46,954 bases of DNA from Chloroflexota bacterium (GCA_029553955.1 JAKPJZ010000052.1:1-46954); one strand, 5' to 3'. Shown: positions 13,287-21,641, numbered from the stretch's first letter. The notes: generated from the letters alone by a model not told the origin. A program made the numbers and translations.

Positions 13287-13315
13287 AGTATACTCCAAGC
13301 AGCCCCGCGCTTCAA
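13287..13315 (-). promoter_or_regulatory. Promoter of the right tRNA copy
   Basis: On the minus strand TTGAAG (13315-13310), 17-base spacer, TATACT (13292-13287). It is outside the duplicated segment and so is present only once. Confidence 0.7.
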
Positions 13316-13331
13316 GTGCAGCATGGGCGTC

Positions 13332-13512
13332 GGGTATATCCCATCATCGTTGGCGACCGGCTCTTGGGCTTCGCACGAACCCGGTGCTGACCCGGGTCAG
13401 GGCCGGGCGCACGAGAACATGAGCCTGTGCAGGCTTGTCCGCGCCCAAGGGGTGGCAGCGAAGCAGACAACCCGGCCAGCTCCCGGGTGCCCCACAACTG
13501 CGGGATGTGCCC
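13332..13512. repeat. MITE-like dispersed repeat, copy 1
   Basis: About 181 bases closely matching, in inverted orientation, the segment 29867-30049. Its left end is GGGTATATCCCA; the right end, read on the other strand, is GGGCACATCCCG, a decayed form of the same terminal inverted repeat. No ORF conserved between the copies is apparent. It lies directly downstream of the YgbA-family gene. Confidence 0.75.
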
Positions 13513-13532
13513 TTGGGCGCCCGGTCGCGGGC

Positions 13533-13907
13533 TCAGGGTTCGGCCGGTCGACGCGGCTTGCGCCCTTCAGCCTGGGCCGGCCGCAGCGGCGCCTGGCGCA
13601 GGCCGTCGAGGAAGTGCAGCAGGGTGAGGATGGGATGCCTGAGCAGCATGCGCGGCCCGGCCTCGACCATCACCGCGCGCACGCGCGCGCGCATCGCCGG
13701 CTTGTAGCAGTGCACCGGGCAGCGGGCGCAGATCGTCTTGCCCTCGCCAAAGGGGCAACGCGCCAGCCGCTCGCGCGCATAGGCCAGGAGTTCATCGCAG
13801 CCGGCGCAGAGCGCACCGTTCGTGCCGTGCTGCGCGCGGCAGTGCAGTTGGATCATCGCCTCGATCGTGCGCGCCTCGCGCGCGATCCTCGGACCAGCCG
13901 GCATCAT
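13533..13907 (-). CDS. YgbA family (nitrous oxide-stimulated promoter) protein
   Basis: Predicted 124 residues. The conserved family features are visible: REARTIEAMI near the N-terminus, then HCRAQHG, CAGCDELLAYA, CPFGEGKTICARCPVHCYK with clustered Cys/His residues, and GPRMLLRHPIL near the C-terminus. The family is named after an E. coli gene induced under nitrosative conditions; biochemical function is unsettled, and the cysteines suggest metal binding. The start at 13907 is chosen because the family begins just before this motif; an ATG at 13964 is possible and neither has a strong ribosome-binding site. It stands alone, with a MITE-like repeat at its 3' side. Confidence 0.8.
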   Translation of the reverse strand: MMPAGPRIAREARTIEAMIQLHCRAQHGTNGALCAGCDELLAYARERLARCPFGEGKTICARCPVHCYKPAMRARVRAVMVEAGPRMLLRHPILTLLHFLDGLRQAPLRPAQAEGRKPRRPAEP

Positions 13908-14001
13908 CAATCCCGTTCTAGTGACCCGCCGTAGAGCGCTGCCCTGCGCTCGCGACCGGGCCATATGCTTCGCGTTTTTCCGGTGCAGATCCTCTTGGGG
14001 T

Positions 14002-14059
14002 TTTGGGGGTTATCTGACGGGGTCGCTGCGCGGGCGGGCCCCGTCAGATAACCCCCAAA
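14002..14059. repeat. Intergenic inverted repeat, 21-bp arms
   Basis: Perfect arms 14002-14022 and 14039-14059 around a 16-base loop, in the gap between two minus-strand genes. It is probably formed in the transcript as a long hairpin after the HAD gene. There is no T-run. Confidence 0.8.
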
Positions 14060-14090
14060 CCCATCGAGGCTCCTCCGAGCATCTGCGGGG

Positions 14091-14801
14091 CTATTGTGCT
14101 GCGCCTCGCCCCATCTCCTCGACAAGTGCGGGCAGCAGGCCCAGGTGCGCGATCTCCTCGTACCTCGCCCGCTCCTCGGCTGACGGCTCGACGCATTCGT
14201 GCCCCCAAGTGGTGCGGTAGGGCACGTGCACCGCCCGGCCGCCCAGCGCCACCACGGGCAGGATGTCGGAGCGCAGCGAGTTGCCCACCATGAGAAAGCG
14301 CCCCGGCTGCAGCCGGTACCTGGCCAGGATGCCCGCATACACCTCGCGCGTCTTGTCGCTCACCACCTCGACGTAGCGAAAGCAATCGGCCAGCCCCGAC
14401 CGCGCCACCTTGGCGGTCTGGTCCAGCGGGTCGCCCTTGGTGATCACCATCAGCGGATACGTGGCCGCCAGCGTGCGCACGGTCTGTTCGGCGTGCTCGA
14501 GCAGCTCCACCCTGGCCGCAAGCATGCCCCGCGCCAGATCGACGATCTTGCCGATCTCGGCCCCACTGATGCGGCCGTCCGAAAGCTCGATGGCCGTCTC
14601 GATCATCGCCAGCGCATACGGCTTGATGCCATAGCCGTAGCAGCCGAGGTTGGCGATCTCGACCTCGCTCAGCCGCGCCCCGCTGCGCTCGGGCGGCGCG
14701 TAGGGCGCCAGCAACTGCTTGAAGGCCTGCGCCGCGTCACGGTACAGGTGCTCGTTGTGCCACAGGGTATCGTCGGCATCGAACGCGATCACATCAAACA
14801 A
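14091..14801 (-). CDS. HAD-superfamily hydrolase (YjjG-like)
   Basis: Predicted 236 residues. Motif I FDADDTLWHNEHLY at the N-terminus carries the nucleophile Asp and the acid/base Asp; motif II is the Thr in VITKGD, with a Lys of motif III in the following region; motif IV is GNSLRSDILPVVALG. The cap region between motifs I and II is helical (about 15-110). Such enzymes dephosphorylate small phosphorylated metabolites; the substrate is unknown. The TTG at 14801 gives the N-terminus usual for the family and overlaps the upstream gene by 8 bases; a GTG at 14792 is an alternative. Coupling to the truncated dimethylargininase gene is likely through the overlap. Confidence 0.82.
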   Translation of the reverse strand: MFDVIAFDADDTLWHNEHLYRDAAQAFKQLLAPYAPPERSGARLSEVEIANLGCYGYGIKPYALAMIETAIELSDGRISGAEIGKIVDLARGMLAARVELLEHAEQTVRTLAATYPLMVITKGDPLDQTAKVARSGLADCFRYVEVVSDKTREVYAGILARYRLQPGRFLMVGNSLRSDILPVVALGGRAVHVPYRTTWGHECVEPSAEERARYEEIAHLGLLPALVEEMGRGAAQ

Positions 14802-15246
14802 GACAGGCCACTTCTCTGTGTCTGCCGGAACCGCGGGCGTGGGAGCCCGCGTTGCTGCGGCTCGAGAGGCCCACGTAGAGCTGCCGGCCCACGCGCAGCA
14901 CATCGCCGCCGCCGACGGTCCCCGGCGCCTCGATGGTGCAGAGCCGGCGGTAGGGCGCCAACGCCCGCGCCACCGGGGCCACCTCCGCGCGGCGCGACTC
15001 AGCCCCCGGCCGCGTGATGACGGCCAGCTCGTCGAGCACGACGGCCACATCCTCGACGAACACCGAGTCGGGTAGATCGGGCGCAGCGGGCAGCGTCTGC
15101 ACCCGGCAACCCAGCGCGGCCAGGCAGGCCTCGTTGGCGCGGTGTTGCCTCTGGGCCAGCGCCACATCGATGGGCGTGCGCGCCAGGTGCGTCAGCTCGC
15201 ACCGCCCAATGCTCGGGCTGACCTCGCGCGTGATGGCGATGCGCAT
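14794..15246 (-). pseudogene. Truncated dimethylargininase (DDAH-like) gene
   Basis: The 150-residue product matches the N-terminal half of N,N-dimethylarginine dimethylaminohydrolases of the guanidino-group modifying superfamily: LPDSVFVEDVAVV, VITRPGAESRR, and GGGDVLRVGRQLYVGLSSRSNA are all typical. The family is about 250 residues and its catalytic His and Cys lie in the second half, which is missing. The frame leaves homology exactly at a small hairpin (14832-14851) of the TCCCAC-loop family and ends after about 17 unrelated residues. AAGGA precedes ATG 15246. It is best read as an inactive remnant joined to the HAD gene by deletion or insertion at that hairpin. Confidence 0.75.
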
Positions 15247-15308
15247 AACACATTCCTTCTATCTCTGTAGTGGGCGCTGTGGCCGATGGTGAAGAGTCCC
15301 ATGCCCCC

Positions 15309-15872
15309 CTATGGTCGAAAATCGCCCCGCGTGCCTGCCTGCGCGCTGAGCACCCTGGTTCTTGCCAGGCGATCGTAGAGCGTCTGGCGTTTCTCGCCGA
15401 CGAACAGGCCGGCCAGATAGACGAGCGCCAGTAGCCACACCAGCCCGAACCCCGCATACACGGGCCAGGGCGGCTCCTGTGGATCCAGCGGCCAGCCCGG
15501 CACTCGCCACAGACAGGTGTGAGCCAGCTCCCACGGCAGGAACTTGACCAGCGAGCGCACCAAGGCGCGCCCCCGGCCAGGTCGGCCGCCGTCGACCGAG
15601 ACCACACGCAGGTGCATCTGCCATTTGCCCCACGTGGCCTGCCGTGGCGAGGATTCCAGCAGCGCAAAGCAGAGCACCACCGGCAGCGTGACCGTGGCCA
15701 CGATCGTGATCTGGGCCGCCAGCGGGTCCGCGAAGAGGCCCGCCAATGCCGGCCCCGCAGCAGTGTGCGAGACCGCCCAGGTCAGCAACGAGACCACGGC
15801 CATGTAGGCGGCCACGATGAGGTAGTCGAGGGCAAAGGCCAGGATGCGCTTCCATGGGCTCGGAGACATCAT
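15309..15872 (-). CDS. RDD family membrane protein
   Basis: Predicted 187 residues. The family hallmark near the N-terminus, RILAFALDYLIV, supplies the Arg-Asp of the first helix, and three or four hydrophobic segments follow (about 8-35, 50-75, 125-160). TWGKWQMHLRVV after the second helix matches the usual G-K-x-x-x-x-L-R-V pattern of RDD proteins. GAGGAGG lies just before two adjacent ATG codons at 15872 and 15869; the second has the better spacing. RDD proteins are integral membrane proteins of mostly unknown function. It stands alone between the dimethylargininase remnant and an iron-sulphur gene, all on the minus strand. Confidence 0.85.
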   Translation of the reverse strand: MMSPSPWKRILAFALDYLIVAAYMAVVSLLTWAVSHTAAGPALAGLFADPLAAQITIVATVTLPVVLCFALLESSPRQATWGKWQMHLRVVSVDGGRPGRGRALVRSLVKFLPWELAHTCLWRVPGWPLDPQEPPWPVYAGFGLVWLLALVYLAGLFVGEKRQTLYDRLARTRVLSAQAGTRGDFRP

Positions 15873-16029
15873 TCCTCCTCTTCGCTGTACGTGCGCTCGC
15901 TCAGCCAGGCGCTCGCCCCGTCGGCAATCTGTCGCCAGCATCCGCTCGACCATGCCGTGCGGCTCCAGGCAGAGCACGGCCACCGCCGCAACCTGCTTCG
16001 CAGGGCATGGCCGCGCCGAGTCATCCCGT

Positions 16030-16721
16030 TCATCGGTGCGGCCTCTTCAACCCGGCGTGCTGCGGGCACACCTTGCGGCAGGTGTTGCACGAGAGCACCC
16101 AGCCGCCACCCTCGGTGACGGAGATCGAGCGCTCCCTGCAGCGCCGCTGGTCGATGGTCGTCCCATCGAGGGCGTGCTGCGGGCAGGCGTCGAGGCAGAT
16201 GGTGCACTTGGCCAGGCAGGCCTCGTAGGCGGCGAGCGGGTCGGGCTCGAGGTCCACACCTACGAGGACGGCGCCGAGCCACAGCATGTTGCCGTAGCGC
16301 TCGTTGATGAGCAGCGTGTTCTTGCCCATCACGCCCAGGCCGGCGAGGACCGCCGCGTGCTTGAGCGAGAGGATGCCCCGGCCGTGGCGGCGCGCCGCAT
16401 CCCAGTGCTCGTAGGGCTCGGCCGAGGGGATGGGCATGGCCGTGATGCCTTCCGTCTCCAGCGCGGCCGCGAGGGTGCAGGTGAGCGTGTCGAGCCGGTC
16501 GACCAGCCGGTTGCGCACCAGCGTGTAGGGCACGTTGCTTGCCGCCTGCAGCGTGCCCAGCGGAAAGCGACAGGCCACCACGACCAGCGAACGGCAGCCG
16601 GGGTCGATGTCGCCCGGGCGAAAGCCCTCGGGCGCGCCGGCGAAGCGGCCCACGGGCGCAATGCGCACAGGTCGGCGCCCAATTGCCCGGCCATGCGCTT
16701 GACTGACGAGGCATCGATCAC
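16030..16721 (-). CDS. 4Fe-4S QueG-like protein with N-terminal frameshift
   Basis: The main frame has two 4Fe-4S ligand sets, CLAKCTICLDACP and CNTCRKVCP, preceded by GVMGKNTLLINERYGNMLWLG, a pattern shared with epoxyqueuosine reductase-like proteins. Epoxyqueuosine reductases are longer (over 300 residues) and bind cobalamin, so this shorter protein (about 230) is a relative of unknown substrate. The best start is GTG 16721, with GGGAGG 6 bases upstream, but that frame gives VIDASSVKRMAGQLGADLC and then diverges; the continuation RIAPVGRFAGAPEGF lies in the other frame from about 16665. One inserted base would restore the family-like sequence, so a single-base deletion or sequencing error is likely. 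Without correction the frame would begin at a GTG near 16668. Confidence 0.75.
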
Positions 16722-16765
16722 GGCTGGCCTCCCGTTGCGCCGGCGCGCCCAGGCCGGCAATGCGC

Positions 16766-17449
16766 TCAGCAATCCAGCTTCATGGGCAGGCCGTGCGCCA
16801 CCGAGCGCCCGGCCAGTTCCAGAAGGACAGCGCAGCCGTAGCGCGCCCAGTCCTCCAGCGTGGCCTTGCCTGGCGGCGGCGTGGCGCGCCACTCTTTCAG
16901 GGTCGCCGCATCGGCCGCCCAGGTGGCGGCGTTGAGGCCCTGCAGCTCGGCCAACAGCGCCGGCGACGAGCCGATGGCCACTTCGTCGCCGCAGACATCC
17001 TCGGCGCGAAAGGTAAAGCAGAACGGGCAGGGCAGCCACAGCTCGGGCCCGTAGAGCAGGTGGCCGCAGCGCGAGGCAAAGCCGGCGGCGTTGCTCGCCT
17101 GGTAGGCAGGGTCGGCCTCCCATTCGGCCACCGCCTCCACAGGCCGCGCCAGCTCCGGGTGCTCGGCATACGCCGCCCAGAGCAGCAGGCCGGCATAGCC
17201 CTCCCAGCCGAGAGTGCCGATGACACAGGGCGCAGCGTCCGACTCATCCCAATCGAGCGGGTCCTCCAGGTGCGCCTGCAGGCCGAGCGACAGGCCATCG
17301 CGCCAGGTGAGGACGGCCATCCGCGTGTCGCCGTCCAGCGCCTCCAACCCCGCCGCCGGGCCGCGCGTGCCGTCCAGCCGCTGCGCGGCCGTCCGCCAGT
17401 CGCCTCCGTAGTAGCGCGTCAGCGCGCCTACATAGACGTCGAGACCCAC
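16766..17449 (-). CDS. Conserved hypothetical protein (GLDVYVGALTRYY-type)
   Basis: Predicted 227 residues. It opens with GLDVYVGALTRYYGGDW, an N-terminus I have seen in scattered bacterial hypothetical proteins, and contains a CPFCF pair (LWLPCPFCFTFRAEDVCG) that may bind metal, plus Trp-rich segments. No membrane helix or signal peptide is visible. GTG 17449 is chosen because GGAGGG lies about 5 bases upstream. Its stop is 44 bases before the GTG start of the iron-sulphur gene, so the two may be co-transcribed. Function is unknown. Confidence 0.75.
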   Translation of the reverse strand: MGLDVYVGALTRYYGGDWRTAAQRLDGTRGPAAGLEALDGDTRMAVLTWRDGLSLGLQAHLEDPLDWDESDAAPCVIGTLGWEGYAGLLLWAAYAEHPELARPVEAVAEWEADPAYQASNAAGFASRCGHLLYGPELWLPCPFCFTFRAEDVCGDEVAIGSSPALLAELQGLNAATWAADAATLKEWRATPPPGKATLEDWARYGCAVLLELAGRSVAHGLPMKLDC

Positions 17450-17562
17450 CGTACCCTCCTCTCGCGACCTGCATGATACATCAAGCACACGTCGGGCCCA
17501 AATGCGGGGCCGGCCAGGGGCATATGCTGGAACCGCCGGCGAGACCTGTTCATCGTACCGGA

Positions 17563-17589
17563 GAGCGGGTGTCTCTACGACACCCGCTC
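17563..17589. terminator. Intergenic hairpin, 11-bp arms
   Basis: Perfect arms 17563-17573 and 17579-17589 with loop TCTAC, 13 bases beyond the stop of the minus-strand methyltransferase gene. It is a likely transcript end without a T-run. Confidence 0.6.
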
Positions 17590-17602
17590 AGACCACTCGG
17601 CT

Positions 17603-18418
17603 TCAGCCCCGCCGCGCCCGCGCCACGAGCACCGGTGGGATCTCCGAGTAGCGGCCGTTCCACGAGAGTGGCGTGTTGCCCCCCACATCCTCCGGCGGGA
17701 AGCTGCGCTCCTCGAGGCCGTCGAGCACCAAGCCGGCAGCGAAGCAGGCGCCGAGGAGCACCTGCAGCGGGCGGTCAAAGTACGGCTGCGGCACGGGCTG
17801 GCCGATCATGGCGACCCCGGCGTTCACCGCCGGCGTGAGGTAGCCCGAGACCTTGACCGAGTAGGTGGTCACGACCTGACCGCCGTGATCCTCCTCCTCG
17901 GCCACATGGGCCGCACGGGTATGGTTGAAGCAGGGGTGCAACACCGAGAAGACAAAGCGCCCGCCCGGCCGCAAGAGCCGCGCCAGCGCCCGCATGAGCG
18001 GGTCTATTTCCGCCATGTCAAAGAGCGCCATGTTGCAGAGCGCCGCGTCAAAGCGGCCCTCGCCCAGGCCCAGCAGCGCCGCCTCGTCGGTCGCGTCGAG
18101 CACGCGGTACTCGATGCGCTCGCCGTGCTCCAGGGTGCGCGCACGGGCGCGCGCGATCATCTCCTCCGCCAGGTCAATCGCGAGCACCTGGGCGCCCGCC
18201 GCGGCCATGAGCCGCGAGGTCAGGCCATTGCCGCAGGCTACGTCAAGCACACGCTCGCCCGGCTGCAACTGCAGCAGCCGCTCCGTCGCCGGCCACTCGA
18301 GCAGTCGGAAAAAGCTGTTGCCCTCGCCCATGCGCTCATCCCAAAAGGCGGCGTTGGCGTTCCAGGCCTCGCGCGCCCAGGCGTTGGGATCATCCCGATC
18401 GTTCCCCATCGGCCTCAT
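17603..18418 (-). CDS. Class I SAM-dependent methyltransferase
   Basis: Predicted 271 residues. Motif I is VLDVACGNGLTSRLM (about 57-71) and the acidic end of strand 2 is VLAIDLAEEM; motif II/III is seen as FDAALCNMALFDM with LLRPGGRFVFSVLHPCF following. The C-terminal third is a variable substrate-binding part. The family methylates small molecules, and the substrate cannot be deduced. ATG 18418 overlaps the upstream MazG-like stop codon (TGATG), so translation is coupled; an internal ATG 9 bases on is possible. Confidence 0.85.
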   Translation of the reverse strand: MRPMGNDRDDPNAWAREAWNANAAFWDERMGEGNSFFRLLEWPATERLLQLQPGERVLDVACGNGLTSRLMAAAGAQVLAIDLAEEMIARARARTLEHGERIEYRVLDATDEAALLGLGEGRFDAALCNMALFDMAEIDPLMRALARLLRPGGRFVFSVLHPCFNHTRAAHVAEEEDHGGQVVTTYSVKVSGYLTPAVNAGVAMIGQPVPQPYFDRPLQVLLGACFAAGLVLDGLEERSFPPEDVGGNTPLSWNGRYSEIPPVLVARARRG

Positions 18419-18738
18419 CAGTCCACGCCCTTCTTGCGGTCCATCGCCTCCAGCTTGAGCCGCGCGACCTCGCCGAGGTCCAGGCCCAGCAGGTCCAGCG
18501 CGATGCAGCCCATCATGATGGCGTCAAAGACCTCGACGCCGAGCTCGAGCGGCGACGGCGCCGGCTCGGCGTTGTTGCGCACATAGCCGCGCGACAGGCG
18601 CAGTCGCTTGTCGATAGCCTCGGCCACCTCGGTAGCCATAAAGTCGAGGCAGTCGGTCAGGTTCGGCTCCTGCCACTGCCCGGCCTCTATCCACTTCCTG
18701 CGATGCTCGCGTACAACGTCTTGAATGTCCATCCCCAT
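18418..18738 (-). CDS. MazG-like pyrophosphohydrolase-family protein
   Basis: Predicted 106 residues from ATG 18738 (second ATG at 18732). The helix DCLDFMATEVAEAIDKRLRLS carries an E-x-x-E-like pattern of all-alpha NTP pyrophosphatases, and VEVFDAIMMGCIALDLLG supplies the later acidic D of an E-x-x-D-like pair. The family hydrolyses nucleoside triphosphates to monophosphates for house-cleaning. Size and single-domain layout fit the short MazG-like group. It shares the TGATG junction with the methyltransferase. A frame extending upstream of the chosen start is Arg/Gly-rich and not convincing. Confidence 0.7.
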   Translation of the reverse strand: MGMDIQDVVREHRRKWIEAGQWQEPNLTDCLDFMATEVAEAIDKRLRLSRGYVRNNAEPAPSPLELGVEVFDAIMMGCIALDLLGLDLGEVARLKLEAMDRKKGVD

Positions 18739-18785
18739 CCTCGTACCTCTCATTCCCCCCGTGGGGGGAACGGCAGGGGGCAGTA

Positions 18786-18807
18786 GGGCAGGCATCGCTG
18801 CCTGCCC
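18786..18807. terminator. Small intergenic hairpin
   Basis: GGGCAGGC (18786-18793) pairs with GCCTGCCC (18800-18807), loop of 6. It lies between the metallopeptidase stop at 18813 and the MazG-like start, and is a probable transcript end for the metallopeptidase. Confidence 0.6.
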
Positions 18808-18812
18808 GTCCT

Positions 18813-19706
18813 CTACGAGAGCAGTATCCGCTCCACCCTGCGCACCACCTCGGGCGATGGCAGGTCGCGGTCGCCCATGACCAGCGCAGTCAGGTTCTCC
18901 GCCAGGATCTCCTCGGGGCTCGACGCATTGCCGGCATTGCGGCCCACCTGCTCGTAGAACCCCGAAACCGCCTCCACCGCGAGCAAGCGCGGCTCGCCGC
19001 CGCGGCAGACGGCCGCCCATTCGCCGCCGCGCTGCTCGACGGCCAGCAAGCGCAGCACCAGGTAGTCGAACAGCTCGCCCTTCTTCGCATCGTAGGGCCG
19101 GACGCCAAAGATCACCGGCACCACCGCCAGGCGCTCGCCTTCATACGACACCAGGATGGAGTGATCGGCGCGCGGCGCATCGGGGTTGGTGATGCGGCGG
19201 TCGCGCAGCGGCTCGGGCAGCTCGATCTCGCCGCAGGGCAGAAAGCCGATAGCCGCGTAGAGCCGCTCGCGCAGCGCTCGATTGTGGCGGCTGACGACGT
19301 GAAAGAGCTCGTGCACCAGCAGCCGCTCGAGGTCACGCGGTTCATAGGCGATCTTGTTCGGCGGCAGCATGATGGCGTTGCGGCGCGTGTAGGCGCTGTG
19401 ACACTCTTCTTCGCCCGTCGTCTTGACCAGAAGGATGGTGCCCGGCAAGCGGTGCAACAGCGCGGCCAGCCCCGGCGCGACAGCGGCGAGCGCACGGCGC
19501 ACTTTCTCGACTTCCTCGAGCGGCCATGGCAGGGCCTGCGCAGCCAGAAAGGCCAGAAACTCTTCGTCGGAGATGCGCCGGTCTGTCTTCATGCGGGCCG
19601 AGCGATCGAATGGGCTCAGGCGCACCCAAAAGTCGTCGTGCGCCGTCAACGCTCCCCGCGCCTGGCGGCGAGTGGCGAAAGAGAACAGGGTCCTCTGGCT
19701 CAGCAC
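18813..19706 (-). CDS. HExxH zinc metallopeptidase-like protein
   Basis: Predicted 297 residues. LLVHELFHVVSRHN (about 120-133) is a gluzincin/metzincin-type HExxH zinc motif; a third ligand could be the Glu in later helices but is not obvious. No signal peptide or membrane segment is apparent, so it is probably cytoplasmic. GTG 19706 is chosen for AGGTGA four bases upstream; the frame stays open further upstream through a palindrome, which is not credible coding. The protein resembles conserved hypothetical bacterial proteins with a peptidase core; its substrate is unknown. Confidence 0.75.
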   Translation of the reverse strand: MLSQRTLFSFATRRQARGALTAHDDFWVRLSPFDRSARMKTDRRISDEEFLAFLAAQALPWPLEEVEKVRRALAAVAPGLAALLHRLPGTILLVKTTGEEECHSAYTRRNAIMLPPNKIAYEPRDLERLLVHELFHVVSRHNRALRERLYAAIGFLPCGEIELPEPLRDRRITNPDAPRADHSILVSYEGERLAVVPVIFGVRPYDAKKGELFDYLVLRLLAVEQRGGEWAAVCRGGEPRLLAVEAVSGFYEQVGRNAGNASSPEEILAENLTALVMGDRDLPSPEVVRRVERILLS

Positions 19707-19827
19707 AGCATCACCTGCCAAGGTTGAAGAGGGAAAGCTCACCTTCACTATATCACACTCAGGCGACTCTCGCCACTTCAGGGCACGCACCGAGCATGTG
19801 CCAGGATCGTCGGGGCCACATGCTTGT

Positions 19828-19913
19828 AGTGCTGGAGAGCGGGTGCGGGGCAGACACCTGACAGGTCGCCGGAGACCTGTCAGGTGTCTGCCCCGCACCC
19901 GCTCTCCAGCACT
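19828..19913. repeat. Perfect inverted repeat, 40-bp arms
   Basis: Arms 19828-19867 and 19874-19913 are fully complementary around 6 bases. The centre shares a CACCTGACAGGTC core with the palindrome at 36133-36176. It lies in the 370-base gap between the divergent metallopeptidase and DUF3795 genes; the rest of that gap shows no gene. Confidence 0.88.
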
Positions 19914-20076
19914 GAACGGGGGTCGCCAACACTCCTGGGCACACCCGTGGGTGGCATCTGCAGATTCGCAAGAATGCCCCAATAGCGGATAATATGGCCA
20001 ACAAGAAGCGTTGTGCGGCGTGACTGCTCAGCCTGCTGTGCGCGCCGCGCGCACAGCACACTCCAGGAGGATGACC

Positions 20077-20430
20077 ATGCTGGGTTACTGTGGCATCCAC
20101 TGCGACGAGTGTCGCGGCTTCAGGGGCACGGTGGGCGGCGATATGGCGCTGCTCGAAAGCCTGGCCGAGCGCTTCGGCAATGCCCCGCGCGACTGGGTGT
20201 GCCTGGGCTGCCAGCCGGCGCAGCAGCCCTTCCTGGCGACGTTCTGCGCCGGTTGCGCCATCCGCGCCTGCGCCGTCGCACGGGAGCTGCCCAACTGCGC
20301 CGCCTGCGGCGACTATGAGGGCTGCACCCGGCTGCACGACTTTATCCAGGCCGAGTCGGAGCAGGTCGTGCGCACCATGGCCCTGCTGCGCGAGCGCTTC
20401 CTCCGCGGGCAGGCCGGCCAAAAGGGCTGA
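20077..20430 (+). CDS. DUF3795 family Cys-rich protein
   Basis: Predicted 117 residues. The N-terminus LGYCGIHCDECRGF is the hallmark of the family, followed by VCLGC, FCAGCAIRACA and NCAACGDYEGC, i.e. at least ten cysteines in pairs that probably bind zinc or an iron-sulphur cluster. The function of the family is not established. ATG 20077 is chosen because AGGAGG lies 6 bases upstream; an ATG at 20071 touches the AGGAGG and is less likely. It is convergent with the DUF362 gene, 88 bases apart. Confidence 0.82.
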   Translation: MLGYCGIHCDECRGFRGTVGGDMALLESLAERFGNAPRDWVCLGCQPAQQPFLATFCAGCAIRACAVARELPNCAACGDYEGCTRLHDFIQAESEQVVRTMALLRERFLRGQAGQKG

Positions 20431-20518
20431 CAATCAGCGCGCCGGCCCGTACACATCCTCGCTGATAGCGCTCAGTGGTATGGCGCTGCCGGCCTGCCTC
20501 AGCCGCTGCCGGTCCCGA

Positions 20519-21610
20519 TCAGCCCGCCCCGTTGGCATAGCGCTGGAAGAGCTGGCCCCAGGGCGAAGTGCGTTGCCACTCCTCGGCAACATGGCGCTCC
20601 CTGGTTGGCCAGCGGTAGTAATCGTGATACGCCTCCGACACGAGAGTCGGGATGGCGACGAGCGGGGTATGGAAGATGAGCTTCTGCAGCACCCGCGTGG
20701 GCCCGTACCACGAGAGCCAGGCCATGGTCGTATGAAAGTTCTTCGCCAACTGGAACTGGTAGTGCTCGCCCGAGATGTCATCGCCAACGAGCTCGATCTC
20801 GCGCGGGTCGCCGCAGCCGAGGCCGGCCTCGTGGGCCAGCGCGATGTAACGGATCGAGAGCGGGTCAAAGCCCATCAGCTTCGCCGCCACGGCATCGATG
20901 GCCACCTGGTCGGCCGAGGCCAGGATGAGGTTCATCGTCACCGGCTGCATCAGCCGCGGGCCGGGCCCGTTGCCGGCGGTGGTGCCGTCCATGACGGCCA
21001 GAATGCCGCTGTGGATCTCGCGCTGGATGGCCAGCAGGTCCACCAGCGTCTCGTGGATCCAGGTGTGCGTCCAGTGGCGGTGCGTGTTCAGGAGGCCGCC
21101 AAAGGCATTCTTCATGGCGCCGGTCGTGGTGGTGTAGATGTGGCACTTGACCGTCGGCAGGTGCACGATGTTCTTGCCCGGGAAATAGTCGGGGATCATG
21201 ATGCCGTCGGGGAAGATCTTGTCGAGCACGAGCATCTTGGCCTTGGGGACGTAGCGCACCCACTGCATGTCCTCACGGCGAAAGTTGTAGCGCACCGGGA
21301 TGTTGTAGCGCGCAAAGATCGGCCGGTAGCGGTTGAGGTCTTCGCCCTTGAAGGCATCGATGACCACGGTCTTGTTCTGCACGCAGACAAGGTCCTTGTA
21401 TCCGGCGTGCTGCAGCGCCAGCACCGTCCCCTCGAGCTGCCAGGGCGTCGTGTTGGCGCCGGGGAAGGGATAGTGCCAGGAGATGTTGTCCTTCAAGATC
21501 GTCGTCGCGTTGGGGTCCAGGTGCGTGCGAAAACCGGCCAGCTCAAGCAGGCGCTCATAGTCGACCAGCACGGTCGCGGGGCGGGTCCTGATCACGGCCA
21601 CTGTTGCCAT
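20519..21610 (-). CDS. DUF362 domain protein
   Basis: Predicted 363 residues. The family pattern is visible: an N-terminal VLVDYERLLELAGF segment, then DNISWHYPFPGANTTPW, LPTVKCHIYTTTTGAMKNAFGGL in the middle (the conserved K-x-H and TGAMKN stretch), and IDAVAAKLMGFDP near the C-terminal third. Some DUF362 proteins carry a ferredoxin domain; none is seen here. Function is unsettled. ATG 21610 follows GAGGAGAAGG. Its promoter on the minus strand (TTGCCA 21670-21665, 17 bases, TATCCT 21647-21642) shares its -35 bases with the divergent pseudokinase promoter, so the two genes may be co-regulated. Confidence 0.82.
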   Translation of the reverse strand: MATVAVIRTRPATVLVDYERLLELAGFRTHLDPNATTILKDNISWHYPFPGANTTPWQLEGTVLALQHAGYKDLVCVQNKTVVIDAFKGEDLNRYRPIFARYNIPVRYNFRREDMQWVRYVPKAKMLVLDKIFPDGIMIPDYFPGKNIVHLPTVKCHIYTTTTGAMKNAFGGLLNTHRHWTHTWIHETLVDLLAIQREIHSGILAVMDGTTAGNGPGPRLMQPVTMNLILASADQVAIDAVAAKLMGFDPLSIRYIALAHEAGLGCGDPREIELVGDDISGEHYQFQLAKNFHTTMAWLSWYGPTRVLQKLIFHTPLVAIPTLVSEAYHDYYRWPTRERHVAEEWQRTSPWGQLFQRYANGAG

Positions 21611-21641
21611 GGTACCTTCTCCTCTATGTGCCAATGCCTCA

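Noticed and set aside
16329..17123. Second minus-strand frame across the iron-sulphur and hypothetical genes
   Set aside because: Only its segment just upstream of about 16665 is meaningful, as the shifted N-terminus of the iron-sulphur protein; the rest is a shadow.
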